Origin: Flammeovirgaceae bacterium
GTDB taxonomy: Bacteria > Bacteroidota > Bacteroidia > Cytophagales > Cyclobacteriaceae
Direction: 5' to 3'
Assembly (NCBI GenBank): GCA_027487845.1
Contig: JAIYCV010000026.1
Span: forward strand, 124,001 to 188,000
DNA length: 64,000 nt
Shown here: one piece after another, positions 1 through 8,445 of the stretch
How positions within the stretch are numbered: the first letter of the stretch is position 1
Layout of the letters: every line of letters starts with the position of its first letter
Position numbers and translations under genes: made by a program
Notes under the pieces: model-generated
What the model was told of the DNA's origin: nothing
The model's database searches: none
Seen by the model: only the letters and a program-made list of their open reading frames with translations

Positions 1-745
1 CACCGGCAATGACTTTGTGTTGGTGGATAACCGTTCATTAGCGCATTCTTTTTCGAAAGAAGAAATAAAAAAAACCTGCGACAGGCGATTTGGCGTAGGT
101 GCAGATGGGCTGATTTTAATTGAAAATGATGCACACTCTGATTTTCGGATGGTTTATTACAATAGCGATGGGAGCCAAAGCCTTTGCGGGAATGGATGTC
201 GTTCGGCCATTGACTTTGCCCATCAACTCGGATTGATAAAAGACAAAACGAAGTTTTCGGCTTTTGATGGCCTCCATGAGGGAGAACTTCTTCAAAACGG
301 AAAAATCCGACTTCAGATGGCTGACGTAAAAAGTATAAAACGGCTGGGAAACAATTTTTTTATTAATACAGGATCGCCACACTTTGTAAAGTTTGTTAAC
401 GACTTGCCAAATTACCCGGTACTACTGGAAGGCCAAACCACCCGCTACAATAAAACCTTCGAACCCGAGGGAACGAATGCCAATTTCGCTGAACTAAAAA
501 GCAATAACACAGTAGCCGTTCGAACCTACGAACGAGGCGTTGAAGACGAAACTTTTTCGTGTGGCACCGGTGTAACCGCGGTGGCGTTGGCATCGTCTTT
601 TCATGGGTATACCTCGCCCGTTTCAATCGAAGTTCGGGGCGGAAGCCTTTCAGTGGAGTTTAAAACAAGCCAGACCGACACGTTTGAGGAGATATTCCTC
701 ATCGGCCCTGCCAAAATGGTATTTCAAGGACAATTGGAGTTATAA
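1..745 (+). CDS. dapF: Diaminopimelate epimerase, 5' truncated by window edge
   Basis: DapF interconverts LL- and meso-diaminopimelate in the cytoplasm, supplying meso-DAP for peptidoglycan and lysine. The reading frame is open from base 2 and starts with TGNDFV, normally about residue 8-10 of the family, so only the first few codons lie outside the window. The GTG at 17 is internal, not the start. Both catalytic cysteines are present in their motifs: CGNGCR (Cys about 57 counted from base 17) and SCGTGVTA (Cys about 182). The frame ends with TAA at 743-745. secA follows after 116 bp with its own promoter-like sequence. Identification is secure from motifs; only the N-terminus is unseen. Confidence 0.95.
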   Translation, partial: TGNDFVLVDNRSLAHSFSKEEIKKTCDRRFGVGADGLILIENDAHSDFRMVYYNSDGSQSLCGNGCRSAIDFAHQLGLIKDKTKFSAFDGLHEGELLQNGKIRLQMADVKSIKRLGNNFFINTGSPHFVKFVNDLPNYPVLLEGQTTRYNKTFEPEGTNANFAELKSNNTVAVRTYERGVEDETFSCGTGVTAVALASSFHGYTSPVSIEVRGGSLSVEFKTSQTDTFEEIFLIGPAKMVFQGQLEL

Positions 746-763
746 TTGCACGGCTGAAATCTT

Positions 764-771
764 TACTTTTG
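764..771 (+). promoter_or_regulatory. secA: Candidate Bacteroidota -7 box for secA
   Basis: TACTTTTG matches the Bacteroidota primary-sigma -7 consensus TAnnTTTG. A TTG at 746-748 is the nearest -33 candidate, but its 15-bp spacer is shorter than the usual 19 or so. Transcription would begin near 777-779, giving a leader of about 85 nt that contains a strong inverted repeat. This is a motif match only. Confidence 0.5.
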
Positions 772-784
772 CACACTTAAATTA

Positions 785-846
785 GTTGTGGGTGAAGAGG
801 TCTAGATTTCTGGAGAATTCCGCGAACTAACTATTCAACCCACAAC
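785..846 (+). promoter_or_regulatory. Long hairpin in the secA leader
   Basis: GTTGTGGGTGAA (785-796) pairs with TTCAACCCACAAC (834-846): a 12-bp stem with one bulged A and a 37-nt loop. It lies wholly between the candidate promoter and the secA ATG at 862, so it would fold in the 5' untranslated region and end 15 nt before the start codon, next to the ribosome-binding region. A 12-codon frame starting GTG at 792 and stopping at 828-830 sits inside it. Function unknown; RNA-level control of secA is an inference. Confidence 0.5.
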
Positions 847-861
847 GGTCAACTTACTACT

Positions 862-3800
862 ATGCTCAAGCTTATTGCGAAAATCTTCGGTACAAAATCA
901 GAAAAAGACATCAAGCGTATAATGCCGCTGGTGGAGGAAACAAAACGCGAAGGCGAGAAACTGCTTTCTATCAGCCATGATGAACTAAGAGCAAAGACTG
1001 CCGAAATTCAAGGGTTTATAAATTCAAAACTAAAAGTTACAGACGATAAGCTTGCAGAACTTCATAAGCAAATTGCCGATCAGCCTGAACTTGATTTAAA
1101 TGAAAAGGACGCTATCTTCAAAGAAATAGATCGTATTGAACTTGAGAGAAACAAAGAGCTTGAGAAAGTATTGATCGAAGCGTTGCCGAAAGCCTTTGCC
1201 ATCATCCGGGAAACCGCACGTAGATTTAAAGAAAATCCGTATTTGGAAGTTACGGCCACTCAGCAAGACAGGGTTTTTGCAAGCCGTTACCAAAACGTAA
1301 AAATAGCTGGCGAAAAGGCGCATTGGCACAACCAATGGATGGCCGCAGGAAATATGATTACCTGGGACATGGTGCACTATGACGTTCAAATCATTGGCGG
1401 CATTGTGCTCCACGAAGGAAAAATTTCTGAAATGGCAACAGGCGAAGGAAAAACGTTGGTGGCCACGTTCCCCACTTTTTTGAATGCACTTGCCAAAAGG
1501 GGTGTTCATATTGTTACCGTAAATGACTACTTAGCAAGGCGCGATAGCGAATGGATGGGGCCACTCTTCCAATTTCATGGGTTGACTATTGATTGTATCG
1601 ATCGGCATGAGCCCAACTCGGAAGAGAGAAGAGCCGCGTATCAAGCTGATATAACCTATGGAACTAACAATGAATTTGGTTTCGATTACTTGCGTGATAA
1701 CATGGCGCGCGAACCAGAAGAGCTAGTGCAGCGACATCATCATTACGCAATGGTGGATGAAGTAGACAGTGTGTTGGTAGATGAAGCACGAACCCCGTTG
1801 ATTATTTCAGGCCCTATACCTCGCGGTGATGAGCACGAATTTTATGATCTAAAGCCTCGCATCTTTAAATTGGTGGAGGCACAGAAAAAATTAGTCAACC
1901 AATATTTGAACGATGCCAAAAAACAAATTGGCGAGGGTAACGAAAAAGATGGCGGGCTGTCTTTGTTTCGCGCACATCGCGCCATGCCTAAGTTCAAACC
2001 AGTAATAAAATTCCTCAGCGAAAGCGGAGTAAAAAACCTGCTTCAAAAAACAGAAAATTTTTATCTGCAAGACAATAAAAAAGAGATGCCCGTGGCCGAT
2101 GCACCTCTTTATTTTGTAATTGATGAAAAAGATAATAGCGTTGATTTAACCGAAAAAGGAATTGACTTAATTACCGGGCAAGGTGAAGACCCTAAGTTTT
2201 TTATTTTGCCAGAAATTGGAATTGAGCTATCCAAGATTGAGAAAGATGCTGGATTAGAAGCCGAGGCCAAGCTTCATAAGAAAGAAGAGTTAATTAGAGA
2301 TTATACCACAAAATCTCAGCGCATCCATAGCGTAAACCAGTTATTGAAAGCTTACACGCTATTCGAGCGCGATACCGAATACATTATAGTAGACGGCAAG
2401 GTAAAGATTGTAGACGAGCAAACCGGGCGCGTGCTCGATGGCAGAAGATATTCGGATGGTTTACACCAAGCGATTGAAGCAAAAGAGAACGTAAAAGTGG
2501 AGGACGCGACTCAAACGTATGCCACCATTACACTTCAAAACTATTTCAGAATGTATCATAAGCTTGCGGGTATGACGGGTACAGCCGAGACCGAAGCCGC
2601 TGAGTTATGGGACATTTATAAACTTGACGTAGTTACTATTCCCACCAATAAGCCAACTACTCGAAAAGATGACGATGATTTGGTTTTCAAAACTATGCGC
2701 GAGAAGTTCAATGCGGTAGTTGAAGAAATTGTGAAACTTACAGGTGAGGGGCGACCCGTTTTGGTGGGAACCACTTCCGTGGAAATATCCGAGGTTCTAA
2801 GCCGTATGTTACAGTTGAAGAAAATTAAGCACAACGTGCTTAACGCAAAGCAACATCAACGCGAAGCAGAAATTGTAGCCGAAGCAGGAAAGCCTGGAAC
2901 GGTTACTATCGCAACAAACATGGCTGGCCGTGGTACCGATATTAAACTTACTGCAGAATCAAAAGCCGCGGGCGGTTTGGCTATTATAGGTACGGAGCGG
3001 CATGAATCAAGGCGTGTTGATCGTCAGTTGCGTGGTCGCGCGGGTCGTCAAGGTGACCCAGGTACTTCGCAGTTTTATGTTTCCTTGGAGGACAACTTAA
3101 TGCGCTTATTCATGCCTGAAAACATTGCAAGGCTAATGGATAGGCTCGGGTTAAAAGAAGGTGAAGTTATTTCTCATTCTATGGTAACGAGTTCAATAGA
3201 ACGCGCTCAAAAGAAAGTAGAAGAAAATAACTTTGGGATCCGTAAGCGCTTATTGGAATATGACAACGTAATGAATTCCCAGCGGGAAGTGATCTATAAG
3301 AGAAGAAAAAATGCATTGTTTGGCGAACGTTTGCAATTTGATATTCTCACAATGCTCTTCGACACCTGCGATGACTTTATTGCTAGCGCAAAAGCCGGTG
3401 AAAGCTTGGAGAACTTCAAGCTGAATGTGCTGAGTTCATTGGGCTTTGATTTTCAGGTAACGGTTGAAGAAATAACAAAGACCGATCAGGTGCTGCTTAC
3501 TGAAAAACTATATGAGCAAGCGCTAGCTCATTATGATCAAAAGAATAAAGCGATTGCAGCTAAGTCGATGCCAATTATGAAGGACGTCTTCAAAACCCGT
3601 GGCGCCACAATTGAAAACATCCTTGTGCCATTCTCTGATGGAACAAAACAAATTGGCGTGTCTGCCGATTTGAAAAAGTGCGTGGCCACCAATAACGCAG
3701 AACTGATTCGATCCATGGAGAAAATGATAACCCTCGCTATCATCGATCAAAATTGGAAAGAGCACTTGCGCGACATGGATGACCTTAAGCAGTCGGTGCA

Positions 3801-4212
3801 GAATGCTGTGTATGAGCAAAAAGACCCACTCCTGATCTATAAATTTGAAGGTTTTGAAGCGTTCAAACGATTTATCGCCAAGGTAAATTCGGAAACAATT
3901 TCTTTCTTACTGAAAGCGGATATTCCTGTTGAAGAGCCAGATCAAGTGCAAGAAGCGCGCGCGCAAAAAAGCAAAATAAGGCTGAGCGAAAATAAAGAAG
4001 AGTCACGGTCACTGCTTTCTGGAGGCAGCGAACAACAGCCTGCCCAACAGCGGCCACAAGAGGAAAAAATTATGCCTGTGAAATCAGATAAAGTGGCTAA
4101 TAGAAATGATAAAGTTTCGGTGCAGTATACCAATGGCACGGTAATGAAGGATGTGAAATACAAAAAAGTTGAAGACGATATTAACGCTGGCAGATGCGTT
4201 GTAATTGAATGA
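862..4212 (+). CDS. secA: Preprotein translocase ATPase SecA
   Basis: SecA is the motor that drives unfolded preproteins through SecYEG at the inner membrane. The N-terminal ATPase domain shows Walker A ATGEGKT at about 192-198, then DEVDSVL at about 298 followed by LVDEARTPLIISG, the second NBD with NMAGRGTDI, and RQLRGRAGRQGDPG. At 1,116 aa it is about 200 residues longer than E. coli SecA. The extra length lies mainly in a long insertion at about residues 330-480 in the preprotein cross-linking region, common in Bacteroidota. The C-terminus ends in RCVVIE and has no CxC...C[HC] zinc motif, so SecB/lipid contact through that element is not expected. The stop overlaps the next gene as ATGA. 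Confidence 0.98.
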   Translation: MLKLIAKIFGTKSEKDIKRIMPLVEETKREGEKLLSISHDELRAKTAEIQGFINSKLKVTDDKLAELHKQIADQPELDLNEKDAIFKEIDRIELERNKELEKVLIEALPKAFAIIRETARRFKENPYLEVTATQQDRVFASRYQNVKIAGEKAHWHNQWMAAGNMITWDMVHYDVQIIGGIVLHEGKISEMATGEGKTLVATFPTFLNALAKRGVHIVTVNDYLARRDSEWMGPLFQFHGLTIDCIDRHEPNSEERRAAYQADITYGTNNEFGFDYLRDNMAREPEELVQRHHHYAMVDEVDSVLVDEARTPLIISGPIPRGDEHEFYDLKPRIFKLVEAQKKLVNQYLNDAKKQIGEGNEKDGGLSLFRAHRAMPKFKPVIKFLSESGVKNLLQKTENFYLQDNKKEMPVADAPLYFVIDEKDNSVDLTEKGIDLITGQGEDPKFFILPEIGIELSKIEKDAGLEAEAKLHKKEELIRDYTTKSQRIHSVNQLLKAYTLFERDTEYIIVDGKVKIVDEQTGRVLDGRRYSDGLHQAIEAKENVKVEDATQTYATITLQNYFRMYHKLAGMTGTAETEAAELWDIYKLDVVTIPTNKPTTRKDDDDLVFKTMREKFNAVVEEIVKLTGEGRPVLVGTTSVEISEVLSRMLQLKKIKHNVLNAKQHQREAEIVAEAGKPGTVTIATNMAGRGTDIKLTAESKAAGGLAIIGTERHESRRVDRQLRGRAGRQGDPGTSQFYVSLEDNLMRLFMPENIARLMDRLGLKEGEVISHSMVTSSIERAQKKVEENNFGIRKRLLEYDNVMNSQREVIYKRRKNALFGERLQFDILTMLFDTCDDFIASAKAGESLENFKLNVLSSLGFDFQVTVEEITKTDQVLLTEKLYEQALAHYDQKNKAIAAKSMPIMKDVFKTRGATIENILVPFSDGTKQIGVSADLKKCVATNNAELIRSMEKMITLAIIDQNWKEHLRDMDDLKQSVQNAVYEQKDPLLIYKFEGFEAFKRFIAKVNSETISFLLKADIPVEEPDQVQEARAQKSKIRLSENKEESRSLLSGGSEQQPAQQRPQEEKIMPVKSDKVANRNDKVSVQYTNGTVMKDVKYKKVEDDINAGRCVVIE

Positions 4213-4760
4213 GAAAAAAGAGTCGACACGTAAAATTCAAAGGTCAATTTTGGCAGAAGAGCGTTCAGCTCAAGGTCATTATTCTTTTTGTTTTGCCATT
4301 TTTGCTTGGTGTTGTTATCTCCTGTCCAGCTCAAAGAGTAACTAAGGCATACGTGGAAGACTTGTCCGCTTATCGGAAAAAATTTGACGTAAGAATTGAC
4401 ACTTCAAAAAAGGTAATTGCCCTCCAAAGAGACCGGACCGTCATCAAGCCGACAAAAAATATAAACGCTAAACTAGATGCCATTCTGGATAGCATCGATA
4501 AGCAAAACTTACAAAAGAAATTTGTAGACGGCTTTACTATTCAAATCTATTCAGGCCAAAGTAAAGAAGATGCTTACGCCAAACAAAAAGTAGTAAAAGA
4601 ATCAACCGACTTCGATGCAAACCTTCAGTACCTGCAACCAAAATTCAGATTGAGCATAGGTAGCTATTTTTCGAAACTAGAAGCACAAAAGGATTTGGTC
4701 AAGCTAAAATCCTATTTCCCCGGAGCCATTCTAGTGCCCGAGAAAATACAAATCCGGTAG
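4209..4760 (+). CDS. SPOR-domain secreted protein
   Basis: A 183-aa protein translationally coupled to secA: its ATG (4209) overlaps the secA stop by 4 bp. A basic start is followed by a hydrophobic helix at about 22-38, then ISCPAQ, which could be a signal peptidase site or an imperfect lipobox. The C-terminal half (about 105-183) has the SPOR pattern: FTIQIYSGQSKEDAYAKQ, then KFRLSIGSYFSKLEAQK, ending FPGAILVPEKIQIR. SPOR domains bind denuded glycan strands of peptidoglycan, often at division sites, so a periplasmic envelope role is likely. The middle segment is charged and not recognised. Its specific function is not known from sequence. Confidence 0.75.
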   Translation: MRKKSRHVKFKGQFWQKSVQLKVIILFVLPFLLGVVISCPAQRVTKAYVEDLSAYRKKFDVRIDTSKKVIALQRDRTVIKPTKNINAKLDAILDSIDKQNLQKKFVDGFTIQIYSGQSKEDAYAKQKVVKESTDFDANLQYLQPKFRLSIGSYFSKLEAQKDLVKLKSYFPGAILVPEKIQIR

Positions 4761-4788
4761 CAGGGGGAATTAATACCTATTTTGACTT

Positions 4789-5979
4789 ATGGCGCTAATA
4801 GACAACATTAAAAGAATCTCGATCGCTCAGGCTGAAGAAGTTGTTTCGTTTAGAAGGCACCTGCACGCTCACCCTGAACTTTCGTATGAGGAGTTTAATA
4901 CGGCAAAATTCATTGCTGAAAAACTACGGTCATTTGGGCTCACACCACAAGAAGGGGTCGCTACTACAGGTGTAGTAGTTCTTATTGAAGGGAAAAATCC
5001 TAAACGGAAAACAGTCGCGTTGAGAGCAGACATCGATGCACTGCCGATTAACGAGGAAAACAATGTTACTTATAAATCCATCAACAAAGGTGTTATGCAT
5101 GCGTGCGGTCATGACGTGCATACTTCGTCTTTGCTGGGCACAGCTCAAATTTTGAATTCAATTAAAAACCAATTTGAGGGCACTGTCAAGCTAATATTTC
5201 AGCCAGGAGAAGAAAAAAATCCGGGCGGAGCATCTTACATGATTAAAGAAGGCGTACTTCAAAACCCTGCCCCTGAGTCGATCATCGGCCAACATGTTAT
5301 GCCGTTGCTGCCAGTAGGCAAAATAGGGTTCCGCGAAGGTATGTATATGGCTTCGTCTGATGAATTGTATCTGAAAGTGATTGGGAAAGGAGGCCACGGT
5401 GCTGCACCTGAGTTAACTGTCGATCCGATTGTGATTGCCTCTCACATTATTCTTGGATTACAACAAATAATCAGCAGAAATGCAAACCCAAAGCAGCCGA
5501 CCGTGTTAACATTTGGAAGCATTAGCGGTAAAGGAGCTACCAACATTATTCCCGATGAGGTAACTATTGCGGGGACATTTCGTGCGCTGAACGAAGATTG
5601 GCGTGCTTCCGGGTTACAGAAAATTGTAAAAATGGCCGAGGGCATTGCAGACAGTATGGGTGCTAAATGCGAAGTGACGATTTCACACGGCTACCCTTAT
5701 CTTCAAAATAACCCTGCGCTCACAAAAAGAATACGCAAAGCAGCCGAAGAATATGTCGGTACCGAAAATGTAGTTGATTTGGAATTGGCGATGGGTTCAG
5801 AAGACTTCGCTTACTATTCACACCTAATTCCTGCTTCATTTTATCGTTTGGGAACACGCAATGATTCAAAAGGCATAACCTCGTATGTTCACACCCCCAC
5901 CTTTGATATAGATGAGGGGGCGTTAGAATTCGGCCCAGGCTTAATGGCTTGGATGGCTATTTGCGAACTAAACAGCTAA
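4789..5979 (+). CDS. M20 family metal-dependent amidohydrolase
   Basis: Hydrolyses an N-acyl or amide bond of an amino-acid derivative, in the same family as N-acyl-L-amino-acid amidohydrolases, hippurate hydrolase and IAA-amino-acid hydrolases. The metal-binding segment HACGHDVHTS is at about 104-113, the catalytic GEE pair at about 138-140, and a later histidine ligand in IGQHVMPLLPVG; GSEDFAYYS near 340 carries another ligand. The lid domain sits between about 185 and 300. At 396 aa it has family length. No signal peptide is visible, so it is probably cytoplasmic. It lies 28 bp after the SPOR gene, likely in the same transcript. The physiological substrate cannot be read from sequence. Confidence 0.9.
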   Translation: MALIDNIKRISIAQAEEVVSFRRHLHAHPELSYEEFNTAKFIAEKLRSFGLTPQEGVATTGVVVLIEGKNPKRKTVALRADIDALPINEENNVTYKSINKGVMHACGHDVHTSSLLGTAQILNSIKNQFEGTVKLIFQPGEEKNPGGASYMIKEGVLQNPAPESIIGQHVMPLLPVGKIGFREGMYMASSDELYLKVIGKGGHGAAPELTVDPIVIASHIILGLQQIISRNANPKQPTVLTFGSISGKGATNIIPDEVTIAGTFRALNEDWRASGLQKIVKMAEGIADSMGAKCEVTISHGYPYLQNNPALTKRIRKAAEEYVGTENVVDLELAMGSEDFAYYSHLIPASFYRLGTRNDSKGITSYVHTPTFDIDEGALEFGPGLMAWMAICELNS

Positions 5980-6008
5980 AATTTATTAAGTATTTGTTAA
6001 TACGCCTC

Positions 6009-6040
6009 CTCAGTAACCAACACTTGTTATCTTTACTGAG
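6009..6040 (+). promoter_or_regulatory. Perfect dyad abutting the Na/Pi transporter start codon
   Basis: CTCAGTAA (6009-6016) and TTACTGAG (6033-6040) form a perfect 8-bp inverted repeat with a nested AACA/TGTT pair in the 16-bp spacer. It ends at the base before the ATG at 6041. It also contains TATCTTTA, close to a -7 box. It could act as an operator or as an RNA hairpin blocking translation initiation. Confidence 0.45.
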
Positions 6041-7663
6041 ATGATCGACCTGCCACCGAATTCGCCAGAAATTAATGTTGCCGTTCCTTGGAAATTATGG
6101 TCTAGAAATTTTGCGTACATAGCCGCAGCACTGCTTATTTTTCTTTTCTCGCTCGATCTGATGATCTCTTCTGTTCAGCAGATTGGGAAAGCCGCTGCTG
6201 AAACAATTATTTTGGCTACCTCAAACCCATTTATTGGCTTGTTTATTGGACTCTTGATTACTGCTATTATTCAAAGTAGTTCTGCTACCACGTCAATGAC
6301 CGTCATACTTGTTGCCTCAGGTTCTTTGACCATTGAGGGTGCTATACCAATTATTATGGGTGCTAACGTTGGCACGACCATCACCGCAACGATCGTTTCG
6401 TTGGGTTTCATCACCAAGAAAAAGGAGTTCCAGCGAGCTATGTCTGCTGGCACTTACCACTTCTTTTTTAACCTTCTTACGGTTGTAATTCTATTTCCTT
6501 TAGAATATTACTATGGCTTTTTAAGTGGCCTGGCCAAGTACATAGCGACTGCTTTCTTTAACGAACCTACAGGTCCCGTAAAAAGTGATTTCTCCTTGTT
6601 AGCTAATGGGTTTAGCCCGATAATAAATTTTTTAATCACTACAGTAAACAATTCATTGCTCTTGACTGCGCTTTCCTTTGCACTGCTTTATGGCTCGATC
6701 TTGCTATTTCGCAAAGTGCTTACCGACATTTTGGGCTTCACCTCGCAACCAACCTTTTTGCGACTATTTTTTAAAAGTCCTTTGAAGTCATTTGCCTGGG
6801 GGCTATTCACAACTGCTGCCATTCGATCTAGCACGGTAACCACATCATTGGTTGTGCCGCTTGTTGCCAACAAGCTAGTGAGGTTAAGAGCAGCGGTTCC
6901 TTTTATTTTAGGTGCGAACATTGGTACAACCATTACTGCTTTTATCGCTGCATCGTTTAATTCTAACGCTGCCATTAGCATTGCCATTGCGCATTTTCTT
7001 TTCAACGTGATTGGCGTAGGTCTATTTTTCCCAATCCCATACATAAGAGAATTTCCAATTTATCTCGCTAACAAATTGGGTAAGTTAACATTGAAGTATC
7101 GGTTAGCAGGTTTTCTATTTCTACTATTGACATTTTTCTTTATTCCATTTTCTTTAATTTATTTCCATAAGAACACCGTAAAAACAAATGAGTTAACCTA
7201 TCAAATTACTGACTTTACAACCAATAAAAAATCAACCTATTCAGTAATCGTTAAAACCTTTGAGAGCCAGCAACTGAGCCGATGGCATTTCTATGACGCA
7301 GCTCAGCCATTCGATGATGGCCACGAAACGAAAGCCTTGTCTGTATATCGCAAAAACAATTTGTTATTTATTGGTAATGATTTGTATGAGTTAAATAAAG
7401 AAGGCTTTTGCAAAGATGGGGAAGAAAAAGGTGGGAAATTTAAAATGTGTATCGATGAGATTTTCGCAAACCTTAGTGTAAATACAGTATTGAGCTTTGA
7501 TTCCGTGTATTCTTTTAGAAAAAATTTCTATTCTATGCCAATTGACTCCTCCTACACAAAAGTTTACATATCTGCTGCTTCAAATATTCTGGTTAAAAAA
7601 GAAAAAATAACACCGTCTGGCAGAATACTTTGGTCTGAAGAATTGATTTCAGCGAGGAAGTAA
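6041..7663 (+). CDS. Na/Pi-cotransporter-like membrane protein with novel C-terminal domain
   Basis: A 540-aa protein of the NptA/SLC34-like family, which moves phosphate (or another anion) with sodium across the inner membrane. Two internal repeats are clear: IIQSSSATTSM with GANVGTTITA in the first, and AIRSSTVTTSLVVPL with GANIGTTITA in the second. The second signature thus reads RSST, not the usual QSSS, at a position known to line the substrate site. About eight to ten hydrophobic helices span residues 20-375. The C-terminal 165 residues are soluble and do not resemble the PhoU-like domain found in many bacterial homologues. A perfect dyad ends just before its ATG. Anion specificity is uncertain. 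Confidence 0.85.
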   Translation: MIDLPPNSPEINVAVPWKLWSRNFAYIAAALLIFLFSLDLMISSVQQIGKAAAETIILATSNPFIGLFIGLLITAIIQSSSATTSMTVILVASGSLTIEGAIPIIMGANVGTTITATIVSLGFITKKKEFQRAMSAGTYHFFFNLLTVVILFPLEYYYGFLSGLAKYIATAFFNEPTGPVKSDFSLLANGFSPIINFLITTVNNSLLLTALSFALLYGSILLFRKVLTDILGFTSQPTFLRLFFKSPLKSFAWGLFTTAAIRSSTVTTSLVVPLVANKLVRLRAAVPFILGANIGTTITAFIAASFNSNAAISIAIAHFLFNVIGVGLFFPIPYIREFPIYLANKLGKLTLKYRLAGFLFLLLTFFFIPFSLIYFHKNTVKTNELTYQITDFTTNKKSTYSVIVKTFESQQLSRWHFYDAAQPFDDGHETKALSVYRKNNLLFIGNDLYELNKEGFCKDGEEKGGKFKMCIDEIFANLSVNTVLSFDSVYSFRKNFYSMPIDSSYTKVYISAASNILVKKEKITPSGRILWSEELISARK

Positions 7664-7702
7664 GATCAATTCCTGTTTTTATTATATTGCTTTAATTATC
7701 TC

Positions 7703-8071
7703 ATGGAAAAAATTAAAGACATACTGTTTAAACTATTCAAATTAGAAAATATAGCCTTTAACTTAACGGGTTATGTTGAGTCAAAGCTTGAACTCTTCAA
7801 GTTAGAGATCAGGACGGACGTGACCAAAGCACTGTCGCGGGCAATGACGCTCATTTTCTTGGCCCTACTCGGATTTCTGTTTTTACTTTTCTTAAGTTTA
7901 GGCTTGGCTTACTTGATTAATAGTTTTTTTGAGGCCCAATATGTAGGTTTCTTCGTTATTGCCCTTTTTTACGGAATCGTGTTTGTTTCTCTTTACATCA
8001 ATCGAAAAGCACTTAGCTCCAATATGGAAGAACAGATACTGAAATCTCAAAAAAATAAAGTTACAGATTGA
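7703..8071 (+). CDS. Phage-holin-family (superfamily III-like) membrane protein
   Basis: A 122-aa protein with an amphipathic N-terminus (residues 1-40: LFKLENIAFNLTGYVESKLELFKLE) and two hydrophobic helices, at about 48-72 and 80-100, followed by a short polar tail. This layout matches chromosomal proteins annotated as phage holin family / YqjE-like in Bacteroidota, where no phage genes accompany them and the function is unknown. Its TGA at 8069-8071 shares one base with the ATG of the next gene, so the two are coupled. Confidence 0.7.
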   Translation: MEKIKDILFKLFKLENIAFNLTGYVESKLELFKLEIRTDVTKALSRAMTLIFLALLGFLFLLFLSLGLAYLINSFFEAQYVGFFVIALFYGIVFVSLYINRKALSSNMEEQILKSQKNKVTD

Positions 8072-8445
8072 TGGCATATCAGGATATTGAAAGAAAAAAG
8101 CTCGTTGAAACTTCGGAAAGGCATAAGCTTGAATTAACTAACGAGTTAAATGGAATTGGAATTAAATCGGACAAGCTTTTAACCAATGCCTTGATTATTG
8201 GGGGTTCTTTGGCGTTTACTTATTTGCTTGTAAGCCAATTAACTAACGAGGTTAAGAAATCAAAAAAATCGAAGGCTCAAAAAGCACAATCAGAAGATGG
8301 GTTCGAAATTGAAGAAGAAGAAGAAGCTACTTTGTTTTCACAATTAGGTGCAAAATTAGTAGATCAAGCTACTTTATTTTTATTAGATATTGCAAAAGAG
8401 AAGTTATCTGAATACATACAATCAAAAAAGCGTGAAAATTCTTGA
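8071..8445 (+). CDS. Small single-pass membrane protein, unknown
   Basis: A 124-aa protein. ATG 8071 is preferred over the TTG three bases upstream because it forms a TGATG overlap with the preceding stop. Residues 1-40 are charged and helical; a hydrophobic helix (about 44-62, NALIIGGSLAFTYLLVSQL) is followed by a lysine-rich then acidic linker (EIEEEEEA) and a second, weaker hydrophobic stretch near the C-terminus. It resembles the YqjD-like partners often found beside holin-family proteins, but I do not recognise a named family. Its last 14 bp overlap the start of the GGGP synthase gene. Confidence 0.6.
   Translation: MAYQDIERKKLVETSERHKLELTNELNGIGIKSDKLLTNALIIGGSLAFTYLLVSQLTNEVKKSKKSKAQKAQSEDGFEIEEEEEATLFSQLGAKLVDQATLFLLDIAKEKLSEYIQSKKRENS

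Noticed and set aside
17-19. GTG as the start of dapF
   Set aside because: The frame is open to base 2 and carries TGNDF, which is inside the family; the real start is outside the window.
7703-8071. Prophage remnant because of the holin-like gene
   Set aside because: No endolysin, integrase or structural phage gene is nearby; chromosomal holin-family proteins of this type are common.
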